16,680 bases of DNA from CF-161 sp035259145 (GTDB lineage: Bacteria; Chloroflexota; Dormibacteria; Dormibacterales; Dormibacteraceae). A program made the position numbers and the translations under genes. This document shows, in pieces, positions 7,334 to 13,789 of this stretch (positions are counted from its first letter, which is position 1; every line of letters starts with the position of its first letter). The notes below the pieces were generated by a model. The model was not told the DNA's origin. It searched no databases and saw nothing but the letters and a program-made list of their open reading frames with translations. Location: the NCBI GenBank assembly GCA_035259145.1, contig DATFWQ010000249.1, forward strand, positions 1-16,680, read 5' to 3'.

Positions 7334-8478
7334 CAGCCGCCTCGCCTCAACACGTCGCGGCCGATCAGGCTCTTCAGGATCTCGTTTGTGCCGCCCCCGT
7401 AGAGCAGGAAGCGCGCGTCCCGGAAGTAGCGCTCCACCGGATACTCGGTGGCGTAGCCGTATGAGCCAAAGATCCGTGTGGCCTCATCCACGATCCGCGC
7501 GCAGACCTCGGTCGCGAAGTACTTGGCCATGGCCGCCACGGTCGTCACGTCACCGCCGCCGTCGAGGCGGGCGGCTGCATCGTAGGTCGCCAGCCGCGCC
7601 GCTTGAAGCTCGGTCGCCATGTCCGCCAGCTTGGCGCTGATGAGCTGGAAATCGCCGATGGGCCGGCCGAAGGCTCTCCGTTGCCCGGCGTAGCGGGCGC
7701 TGTCCTCGAGCGCCCGCCGGCCGAGGCCGATTGCGAGCGCGGCGGTCATGACTCGGATCTCGGAAAGGGTGCCGCCCACGTTCTTGATGCCCCGTCCCTC
7801 GCCACCGAGAAGTGAATCGGCGGGGACGTGGCAGTCGATGTGGACCTCGCTGGTCAGCGAGCTGCGAGTTCCGAGCTTCTCGATCGGCTTGCCGACTGCA
7901 AAGCCAGGGGTGCCCGCATCGAGCAGGAAGAGGGCGATGTCCTTGATCCCGGGCTCGTCGCTGGTCTTGGCTCCGACTGTCAGGAACGAAGCCTCCGGCG
8001 CGCTGGTGATCCAGGTCTTCGTGCCCGTGAGGTGCCAGCCGGTCTCGGTGCGCCGGGCTCGGGTTCGCATCGCGCCCAGGTCGCTGCCGGCGTCAGGCTC
8101 GGTCAAGGCGAAGGTGCCGAGCTTCTGTCCAAGGAGCGCGGGCTTGAGGTAGCGCTCGCGCTGATCCGCGGTGCCGAACCGGTGGACGAAGACGGTGCCC
8201 ATAAGGCTCTGCATGGCGGCGATCGCGGCGAGGCTCAGCGACCCCGCGGCCAGCTCCTCGTAGAGGACGCAGGCGGTCGGAAAGTCGGCGCCCTGGCCCC
8301 CCACGTCTTCGGGGTAGCGGAGGCCGAAGTAGCCGAGGCGGGCCAGGCGCTTGAAGAGGCGGTGTGGAAACTCTCCATGGCGGTCGAGCGCATCCGCGGC
8401 CGGGAGCACCTCGCGCTCCACGAAGCTGCGAACGCTCTGGCGAAAGAGCTCGCGTTCGGCCGGGACCTCAATGGCCAT
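7330..8478 (-). CDS. Acyl-CoA dehydrogenase family protein with atypical catalytic-base positions
   Basis: This 382-residue protein has the usual acyl-CoA dehydrogenase length. Seen are the FAD/substrate signature FALTEPDAGSD (123-133), GTKTWITSA (152-160), the RRAFGRPIGDFQ segment (268-279) and a C-terminal YGGGTNEI (360-367). Such enzymes introduce an alpha,beta double bond into acyl-CoA and pass electrons to ETF. The Glu of the common YEGTxxI motif is Gly362 here. That resembles long-chain and isovaleryl dehydrogenases, which instead use a Glu just before an Arg in helix G. Here that spot reads SEIRV, so Ile241 aligns with that Glu and Glu240 is one residue early. It may still be active through Glu240, or act on an unusual substrate. 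The ATG start at 8478 overlaps the glycosyltransferase gene by 11 nt. Confidence 0.93.
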   Translation of the reverse strand: MAIEVPAERELFRQSVRSFVEREVLPAADALDRHGEFPHRLFKRLARLGYFGLRYPEDVGGQGADFPTACVLYEELAAGSLSLAAIAAMQSLMGTVFVHRFGTADQRERYLKPALLGQKLGTFALTEPDAGSDLGAMRTRARRTETGWHLTGTKTWITSAPEASFLTVGAKTSDEPGIKDIALFLLDAGTPGFAVGKPIEKLGTRSSLTSEVHIDCHVPADSLLGGEGRGIKNVGGTLSEIRVMTAALAIGLGRRALEDSARYAGQRRAFGRPIGDFQLISAKLADMATELQAARLATYDAAARLDGGGDVTTVAAMAKYFATEVCARIVDEATRIFGSYGYATEYPVERYFRDARFLLYGGGTNEILKSLIGRDVLRRGGW

Positions 8479-10033
8479 AGATCACGATGCTCGGGCCCGG
8501 GCGCTCGAGCCCGGCGAACCCCCAGATGGGCAGATAGAAGGCATCGATGGGATCGTATATGCCGCCGCCGCGACCCGGGCTGAACGTCGCCAGCGCCGGC
8601 CTGCCGGCGACGGTCGCCGGAGGATCCTGGCCTGGCAAGCTCGAGCCGGCGATGACGTAGTCCGGGTCGTCCACGTTGAGCCGGAAGCGCGTCGTGTAGC
8701 GGCCCTGAAGGAACCCCGCTGCCAGCTCGTCGTCGACCCAGCGGCGATTGTCGTCGACCATGGCCTGATCGTAGAAGGGGCCGACGTAGTAAGGGGTCTC
8801 GATGGTGGCACCGTCGGGGGCGTGCTCCAGCAGCCAGTCGCCGGCCTGGACGCGGGTATCGGTGGTGGCCAGGAGGCGATCGGTGTTGACTGATGCCCAG
8901 AGTGAGGGCAGAAGCATGGCGAGGGCCAGAGCCACACCGAGCGCCCTGAGCCTCCGGGGGATCGCCCGAACCAGGCCCCCGGCCAGCAGCGCCAGCGCGG
9001 GCAGCGCCGGCAGGACGTAGCGCCAGAAGACCTCGTGGCTTGCACCGACAACGAGCATGTACGCGGCTACGAAGGCCAGCAGTGCCGCGTCGGACTTTGC
9101 GCGGGTGACGGCCGACATCGCCAGGCCTCCGAGCACAAGCGCGTAGGCGCCGAGGCCCATGCCGAAAGGCAGGCTCACGGTGGTGTGATAGACCCATCCA
9201 GGTGGGGTGCCGTAGTCCTGTGCGAAGCCTCGCCCGCCGAGAAAAGCCAGGCCGGAGGCATACGCGCCTGCGTGTGCCAGGGTGACGCTGGACGGGATGG
9301 CGAAGGCCACGGCGGCGCCGGCTGCCGATGCCGACACCATTCGTGTGCGCTGACCCGACTGCATAGCCATGGCCAGCACGAACACGATCGACAGCCCACC
9401 CGTGTACTTCGTGGCGGCCGCCAGCCCGCACATTGCACCGGCGACGGCGAAGGCGCGGGCAGAGCGGGCGCGCAGGGCGGCCATGAGCGCCGCCGCCACG
9501 AAGGCGGTCTGGATGAAGTCGATCGTGGCCATGTGCGCCTGACGGACTGCAAGCGGGGCCAGGGCCATCGCGAAGGCGGCGATAACCGCGGCTGCGTCCC
9601 CATACGCCTTGCGCGCGGCCACGAAGACGAGCGCGATGGTCGCCACGAATGCGGCGGCGGAGAGGACGCGAGCGGTCAGGTAGGCTCCAGAGGGGTCGCC
9701 CAGCGTGGCGCCACCGAGGTTGCCGGTGAGCTTCTCGGCACCGGCCACGATATAGAAAGCGAGAGGGGGCCAGTTCGCAAACAGTGGATCGAGGCTGCCC
9801 GCGGCGGCCATGCGCACCGAGCGGCCGACAAGCACGTCTTCGTCGGGCCGAAAGAGGTAGGGGAGTCCAGAGTTCAGGCCCCAGGTCGCGAGCACCCCCC
9901 CGGCAGCCACCGCAGCGAGGGCGGCCGCCACAGGCGTGCGGCCCGGCCATCTCGGCCTCGCCCGCACCTGGTCACCCACCCGTGCTGTCAGAGCGTCCTC
10001 CCGGACCTCCTCGCGATCCCCGGAGCTACGCAT
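8468..10033 (-). CDS. GT-C fold membrane glycosyltransferase (GT39/PMT-like)
   Basis: This 521-residue integral membrane protein has a short basic N-terminus, a first hydrophobic helix near 34-52, then a loop with the acidic motif RPDED (62-66) and NWPPLAFYIV (88-97). Many Ala/Val/Leu-rich helices follow between about 122 and 385, and then a soluble C-terminal domain. The acidic first loop and PP-containing stretch match PMT/ArnT-like glycosyltransferases, which use polyprenyl-phosphate-linked sugars on the outer membrane face. It is the first gene of the compact minus-strand run and an odd partner for acyl-CoA enzymes. The ATG at 10033 lies inside the first 41-bp repeat, so it may be illegitimate. 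In-frame GTG codons at residues 19 and 23 would remove only non-conserved residues. Family confidence is moderate because few motifs are invariant; the sugar is unknown. Confidence 0.8.
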   Translation of the reverse strand: MRSSGDREEVREDALTARVGDQVRARPRWPGRTPVAAALAAVAAGGVLATWGLNSGLPYLFRPDEDVLVGRSVRMAAAGSLDPLFANWPPLAFYIVAGAEKLTGNLGGATLGDPSGAYLTARVLSAAAFVATIALVFVAARKAYGDAAAVIAAFAMALAPLAVRQAHMATIDFIQTAFVAAALMAALRARSARAFAVAGAMCGLAAATKYTGGLSIVFVLAMAMQSGQRTRMVSASAAGAAVAFAIPSSVTLAHAGAYASGLAFLGGRGFAQDYGTPPGWVYHTTVSLPFGMGLGAYALVLGGLAMSAVTRAKSDAALLAFVAAYMLVVGASHEVFWRYVLPALPALALLAGGLVRAIPRRLRALGVALALAMLLPSLWASVNTDRLLATTDTRVQAGDWLLEHAPDGATIETPYYVGPFYDQAMVDDNRRWVDDELAAGFLQGRYTTRFRLNVDDPDYVIAGSSLPGQDPPATVAGRPALATFSPGRGGGIYDPIDAFYLPIWGFAGLERPGPSIVIYGH

Positions 10034-10144
10034 TTGTACGATCTCGTAGTTCCCGATCCTCGGGAGATACGCATTTGTACGATCGCGTAGTTCCCGATCG
10101 TGCGGAGTTACTCATACGTACATTTGCGCAGTTCCCGGCTGCGA
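10022..10144. repeat. Three tandem 41-bp direct repeats upstream of the glycosyltransferase-led operon
   Basis: Units start at 10022, 10063 and 10104, giving an exact 41-bp period with no spacers. Units 1 and 2 agree at 36 of 41 positions, units 2 and 3 at 28 of 41. The best-preserved block is AGTTCCCG (AGTTCCC at 10048-10054, 10089-10095 and 10130-10136, plus the next G). Each unit also begins GGAG. Within unit 1 the ends form an inverted repeat, GGAGCTACG against CGTAGTTCC with one mismatch; this decays in units 2 and 3. A period of 41 bp is about four helical turns, so protein sites would share one face of the DNA. The array touches the 5' end of the glycosyltransferase gene. Confidence 0.85.
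10068..10095 (-). promoter_or_regulatory. Possible ECF-sigma-type promoter within repeat unit 2
   Basis: Read on the minus strand, unit 2 presents GGGAAC (10095-10090), 18 nt, then CGTA (10071-10068). This resembles the GGAAC-type -35 and CGT-type -10 elements of extracytoplasmic-function sigma factors and points into the glycosyltransferase-led operon. Unit 1 has the same arrangement (10054-10027), but its -10 lies downstream of the annotated ATG. Unit 3 keeps GGGAAC but has AGTA at the -10 position. The 18-nt spacer is slightly long for ECF promoters, so this remains a suggestion; an operator array is the alternative reading. Confidence 0.3.
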
Positions 10145-10227
10145 GGACGACGTGTGCTCAAGGTTTACAAGCGGGATTGACAGCAGCCCGTCACCGGCTG
10201 ATCGTTTCCCACGCGTCCCACTGACCG

Positions 10228-10252
10228 CCAGGGGGTGGGTGTGCCCCCCTGG
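10228..10252 (-). terminator. GC-rich hairpin, possible terminator after the SDR gene
   Basis: CCAGGGGG at 10228-10235 pairs perfectly with CCCCCTGG at 10245-10252, giving an 8-bp stem with a 9-nt loop. It lies about 40 nt past the stop of the minus-strand SDR gene and before the 41-bp repeats. That is where a terminator separating the polyprenyl synthase/mutase/SDR genes from the glycosyltransferase-led run would sit. No T-tract follows on the minus strand, so it is not a classical intrinsic terminator; GC-rich bacteria often use such stems, but readthrough is possible. Confidence 0.45.
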
Positions 10253-10293
10253 GAGGGTGGGGGATCAATTTGCACGGGGATCCATCGTCCGTC

Positions 10294-11064
10294 TCAGACG
10301 CCTGCGGAGGACACCCAGCCTCCATCCACCATGATGGTCTCACCTGTGATGTAGCTCGCCTCGTCGGAGGCCAGGAAAAGGACCGCACTGGCGACTTCGG
10401 CCGGCTCCGCCATGCGTCCGAAGGGAGTGCGGCGATTGACCGCGTTGGGATCGACTCGGCCCTGCGCGACCAGCTCCATCACCATCGGTGTGGCCACGTA
10501 GCCGGGGGCGACTGAGTTCACGCGCACGCGGGGCGCCCACTCCGCCGCCAGCGACCTGGTCATCGCCACGACGCCGCCCTTCGCAGCCGCGTATGCAACA
10601 CGGCCGGCCAGCGGCGCGAAGGCCTGGAGCGAGGAGATGGTCACGATTGACCCTCCACCTCGCGCCATCATCACCCGCGCCGCCCGCTGCGCGCAAAAGA
10701 AGACGCCGGTCAAGTCGACATCGAGGGTCCGGCGCCAGTCATCCTCGCTGATCTGCAGGGAATCGCGCGGCATCGCGATGCCTGCGTTGCAAACCATCAC
10801 GTCGAGCCCGCCAAAGGCGTCCAGCGCGCCATCGACCAGACGCTGCGCCCCTGCCGCCGTGCTCACCTCAGCGGCGACACCCACCGTCTCGCCGCCGATC
10901 TCGAGGGCCACGGCTTCGGCAGACCCGGCCGATCGAGAGTTGACGACGACACGGGCGCCCTCGGCCACGAAGCGCTCCGCGATCGCCCGGCCGATGCCCC
11001 GGGTTGAGCCGCTGACGGCCGCCACCTTTCCCGCCAATCGCTGGCCCGGGGCATTCACGGACAT
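10294..11064 (-). CDS. SDR family oxidoreductase (FabG-like)
   Basis: This 256-residue protein is a classical short-chain dehydrogenase/reductase. It shows the nucleotide-binding SGSTRGIG at 18-25, NAG at 93-95, catalytic Ser145 in TISS, and Tyr158/Lys162 in the YAAAK motif, with the C-terminal ITGETIMVDGGW. After the first strand, NSRSAGSA (42-49) favours NADP(H), judged by the Arg and Ser after the second strand. It ends before the hairpin at 10228-10252 and starts 33 nt after the mutase large-subunit gene. The ATG at 11064 has only a weak ribosome-binding site. In this setting it may oxidise a 3-hydroxyacyl-CoA or another alcohol of the same pathway. SDR substrates cannot be read from sequence, and a role in fatty-acid synthesis cannot be excluded. 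Confidence 0.93.
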   Translation of the reverse strand: MSVNAPGQRLAGKVAAVSGSTRGIGRAIAERFVAEGARVVVNSRSAGSAEAVALEIGGETVGVAAEVSTAAGAQRLVDGALDAFGGLDVMVCNAGIAMPRDSLQISEDDWRRTLDVDLTGVFFCAQRAARVMMARGGGSIVTISSLQAFAPLAGRVAYAAAKGGVVAMTRSLAAEWAPRVRVNSVAPGYVATPMVMELVAQGRVDPNAVNRRTPFGRMAEPAEVASAVLFLASDEASYITGETIMVDGGWVSSAGV

Positions 11065-11097
11065 CGGACCACCGCCACCGGCCGGACGATCTCCAGG

Positions 11098-12714
11098 CTA
11101 CTCAAAGATGCCGACGGGCTCGCGGTAGGTCCCGAATACCTCGCGAAGCGCGCCCATGACCTCGCCCACGGTTGCGTACGCCCGCACGCACTCGAGCGTG
11201 TGAGGCATCAGGTTTTCTTCAACTGCGGCCGCGTCACGCAACCTCTCCAAGGCCCGTCGCACCTCGCCCTCCGAGCGCTGTGACCGCACCTCGTCCAGCC
11301 GCTCCAGCTGTTCTGTGAGTGCGGCCGGGTTGTGCTGATACAGCCTGGTTGGCGGTGGCTCCTCAGCAGAGGCGAAGATGTTCTCGCCGACGACCTTGCG
11401 TTCGCCATTCTCGACCGCCATCGAGTGCCTGTACGCCTCCTGCAGGACCAACCGCTGGATGTACCCCTCCTCGATGCACCTGGCCATGCCACCCCGCACC
11501 CGCACGTCCTCCATCAACTCGAGGATCCGCCGCTCGTACTCGTCGGTCAGAGACTCCACGAAGTAAGAGCCCGCAAGTGGATCGGCCGTGTCGGCGATGC
11601 CAGACTCGAAAGCGACGATCTGCTGCGTTCGCAGCGCCAGCAGCATGGCGTCCGAGTCGGGAATCTCGAACGCCTCCTGCCACGTGTTGACGGTCAGCGA
11701 CTGCAACCCTCCCAGCACCAGCGCCATCGTCTCGACCGTGGCCCGCACGACGTTGTTCAGCGGCTGGCGGTGGCTGAACGTCGAGCCGCACGTCCCCGCA
11801 AACCAGAGGAATCGCCACGAGCGGGGATCCTTCGCACCGTACGTCTCGCGCATCAGACGCGCCCAGATCCGGCGTGAGGCGCGGTACTTGGCGATCTCCT
11901 CGAAGAAGTTCATGAAAGCGCCGAGATTCCAGGAAATGCGAGGCGCGAACGCGTCGACGGGGATGCCTCGTGAGATCGCCCGCTCGATGTACTCGCGCGC
12001 GTTGGAGATGCAGAAGGCCATCTCCTGGACCGCGTTCGCGCCCGACTCCCTGATGTGGTAACCGCACACCGAGATCGGGTTCGCACGAGGCATCACCCGG
12101 CTGCAGTACTCGAAGGTGTCCGCCACAAGCCGGAGCGACGGCTCCACTGGGAAAACGCAGGCGCCGCGGGCGAAGAACTCTTTCAGGATGTCGTTCTGCA
12201 CGATCGGGCGAAGGACGGCCGGCGCCAGACCCTGCTTCTCGCCGGCCACCTGGTACAGCGCCAGGAACAGGAACGCAGGCCCGTTTATGGTGAAGCTGGT
12301 CGATATCTGATCGAGCGGGATACCGTCGAACAGCACTTCGAAATCGGCAAGCGAGTCGATCGCGACCCCGACCCGCCCTACCTCGGCTCGCCATTCCGGA
12401 TGGTCCGAGTCGTATCCCATCTGAGTGGGCAGGTCGAGCGCTATCGAAAGCCCGGTCACACCCTCCTCCGCGAGCAGCCGGCGGTTCCACTCATTGGTCT
12501 CGCGGGGGGTCCGAAAACCCGTGTACGTCCGCATCGTCCAGAGCTTCTCGCGGTACATGAAAGGGTATGGGCCGCGCGTCATCGGATATTCGCCAGGGTC
12601 TCCAAGGTCGCGCGCATAGTCCAGGCCGGCGACATCGGCCGGCCCGTAGAGCGGCTTGATCTCAACCCCTGACGTCGTCTCAGCGGGGCGAATCTGACTG
12701 GTCTTTTGAGCCAT
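11098..12714 (-). CDS. Acyl-CoA mutase large subunit (methylmalonyl-CoA mutase family), unusual active site
   Basis: This 538-residue protein is the substrate-binding TIM-barrel part of a B12-dependent acyl-CoA mutase, without the B12 domain. Family blocks are TRGPYPFMYREKLWTMRTYTGF, DLPTQMGYDSDHP (94-106), QNDILKEF (173-180) and SGIADTADPLAGSYFVE. Compared from memory with Propionibacterium methylmalonyl-CoA mutase, Tyr89, Gln197, Arg207, His244, Asn366 and Glu370 correspond to Tyr64, Gln173, Arg183, His220, Asn343 and Glu347. The carboxylate-binding Tyr/Arg pair argues against isobutyryl- or 2-hydroxyisobutyryl-CoA mutase. However, Phe287, His328 and Gln330 correspond to Asn263, Phe305 and Gly307, and the block around 301-317 is divergent. 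The family is certain; the substrate is open. A GGGGA ribosome-binding sequence precedes the ATG at 12714. The partner B12 subunit is at 2057-2488. Confidence 0.94.
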   Translation of the reverse strand: MAQKTSQIRPAETTSGVEIKPLYGPADVAGLDYARDLGDPGEYPMTRGPYPFMYREKLWTMRTYTGFRTPRETNEWNRRLLAEEGVTGLSIALDLPTQMGYDSDHPEWRAEVGRVGVAIDSLADFEVLFDGIPLDQISTSFTINGPAFLFLALYQVAGEKQGLAPAVLRPIVQNDILKEFFARGACVFPVEPSLRLVADTFEYCSRVMPRANPISVCGYHIRESGANAVQEMAFCISNAREYIERAISRGIPVDAFAPRISWNLGAFMNFFEEIAKYRASRRIWARLMRETYGAKDPRSWRFLWFAGTCGSTFSHRQPLNNVVRATVETMALVLGGLQSLTVNTWQEAFEIPDSDAMLLALRTQQIVAFESGIADTADPLAGSYFVESLTDEYERRILELMEDVRVRGGMARCIEEGYIQRLVLQEAYRHSMAVENGERKVVGENIFASAEEPPPTRLYQHNPAALTEQLERLDEVRSQRSEGEVRRALERLRDAAAVEENLMPHTLECVRAYATVGEVMGALREVFGTYREPVGIFE

Positions 12715-12749
12715 TGGCAGTCCCCACGGACCTTACGTCATCCCTTTTA

Positions 12750-13742
12750 TCACGACCGGCGCCAGACGAGCCGCTCTGTGATGTCCACCAGCTCGCCAAC
12801 CAGCGCGTACGCCACAGGCAGCTGGCGCGCGGCCGCAAGTGCCTCCTCGCCCAATACCCGGATCTTCTCTTCCGCCTCGGCCAGGGCTCCGCTGTCGACC
12901 ATCAGCTGGCGGAGGCTGGCGACATCTTTCACCTCCTCCGCCTCCGGGCACAGGTGCAGGGTGCGCGCCCACAGCCACGTTGGCTTGCGCTCCCGCAGAT
13001 CCTCCCCGCTCGGCTTGCCGGTGAGCTCGGGGTCGCCGAACGCTCCCAGCACGTCGTCACGGAGCTGGAAAGCGATGCCGGCCGGGATTGCGTAGCTGCT
13101 GACGGCCTCTATCAGCGGGTCGGACGCGCCCGCCAGCGCCAGGCCCAGCTGGATCGGGCGCTCCACCGTGTAGCTCGCGGTTTTGTATCGATTGACCGTG
13201 AGGGCTTCAGCCTCGGTCACGCGGCGTGAGTGTGCGGCGAGCACGTCCAGGTACTGGCCCAGAGTGACCTCGGTTCGCAGCCGGTTGTACACACCCTGGG
13301 CTCGCGCCAGCCGCTCCGGAGTGAAGCCGGAAGCAGCAAGGAGCTGATCCGCCCAGATCAGGGCCAGGTCACCCAGCAGGATTGCCGCGCTTGGCCCGAA
13401 GCGGTCGGGTTCGACCTGCGCGGCTCTGGCAAGAACGATTTGACTGGCCGGCCGGCCACGTCGCGTCGGCGAGCGATCAATCACATCGTCCTGGATCAAG
13501 GCGAAGGTCTGCAGGAGCTCCAGCGCGGCCCCGACCCTGATCATGGGAGCGTCGACCGGGGCGCCGCCCGCCCGATATCCCCAGGCTGCCAGCTGGGGCC
13601 GCAGCCGCTTGCCGCCAGCGACGGCGGACTCCAGCTCGTCCACCAGCGGACCGAGTCGTGCGTCAATCGAGAGCGCCACGACCCGCATCTCTGACAGGAA
13701 TCCGCGCAGCTCCAGTTCCAGGCGGTCCTCAAATTCTTTCAT
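12750..13742 (-). CDS. Polyprenyl (trans-isoprenyl) diphosphate synthase
   Basis: This 330-residue protein belongs to the trans-prenyltransferase family, which extends allylic diphosphates with isopentenyl diphosphate. Counting from the ATG at 13742, GGKRLRP is at 43-49, the first Asp-rich motif DDVID at 85-89 with TRRGRP after it, YKTASYTVERP at 186-196, and the second motif QLRDDVLGAFGD at 226-237 followed by GKPSGEDLRERK. The DDVLGxFGDP form is common in actinobacterial GGPP synthase-like enzymes. A TTG immediately before the ATG is in frame, but ATG is preferred, with AGAAG about 8 nt upstream. It is divergent from the MarR gene with 47 bp between them and leads the mutase and SDR genes. 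It may supply isoprenoid carrier for the membrane glycosyltransferase. Chain length is not predictable here. Confidence 0.94.
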   Translation of the reverse strand: MKEFEDRLELELRGFLSEMRVVALSIDARLGPLVDELESAVAGGKRLRPQLAAWGYRAGGAPVDAPMIRVGAALELLQTFALIQDDVIDRSPTRRGRPASQIVLARAAQVEPDRFGPSAAILLGDLALIWADQLLAASGFTPERLARAQGVYNRLRTEVTLGQYLDVLAAHSRRVTEAEALTVNRYKTASYTVERPIQLGLALAGASDPLIEAVSSYAIPAGIAFQLRDDVLGAFGDPELTGKPSGEDLRERKPTWLWARTLHLCPEAEEVKDVASLRQLMVDSGALAEAEEKIRVLGEEALAAARQLPVAYALVGELVDITERLVWRRS

Positions 13743-13749
13743 CAAGCAG

Positions 13750-13763
13750 ACTTCTTAACAAGT
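13750..13763. promoter_or_regulatory. 14-bp palindrome, candidate MarR operator in the divergent promoter region
   Basis: The sequence ACTTCTTAACAAGT is a palindrome except for one symmetric pair (ACTTnTTAAnAAGT; 12 of 14 positions match the reverse complement). It lies in the 47-bp gap between the divergent polyprenyl synthase (start 13742) and MarR-like (start 13790) genes. Size, symmetry and position fit a MarR-dimer operator controlling both genes. No clear -35/-10 pair could be assigned in either direction. Confidence 0.55.
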
Positions 13764-13789
13764 TCCATGATTCTGCTGGTTGCGGTGAA

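Noticed and set aside
8235..9950. A second long open frame on the minus strand across the glycosyltransferase and dehydrogenase genes
   Set aside because: Its translation is dominated by Arg, Gly, Pro and Ala without any recognisable motif, as expected for a shadow frame in high-GC DNA; the overlapping frames have clear family motifs.
10022..10144. CRISPR-like array
   Set aside because: The three units are contiguous with no unique spacers, only three copies exist, and no cas gene is nearby.
10177..10182. TTGACA as a plus-strand -35 box
   Set aside because: The hexamer 17 nt downstream is GATCGT, a poor -10, and it would transcribe only antisense into the 3' end of the SDR gene.
11098..12714. 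2-hydroxyisobutyryl-CoA or isobutyryl-CoA mutase assignment
   Set aside because: The discriminating positions are Tyr64, Ala92 and Arg183, as in methylmalonyl-CoA mutase, not the Ile/Asp/Gln or Phe/Gln combinations of those enzymes.
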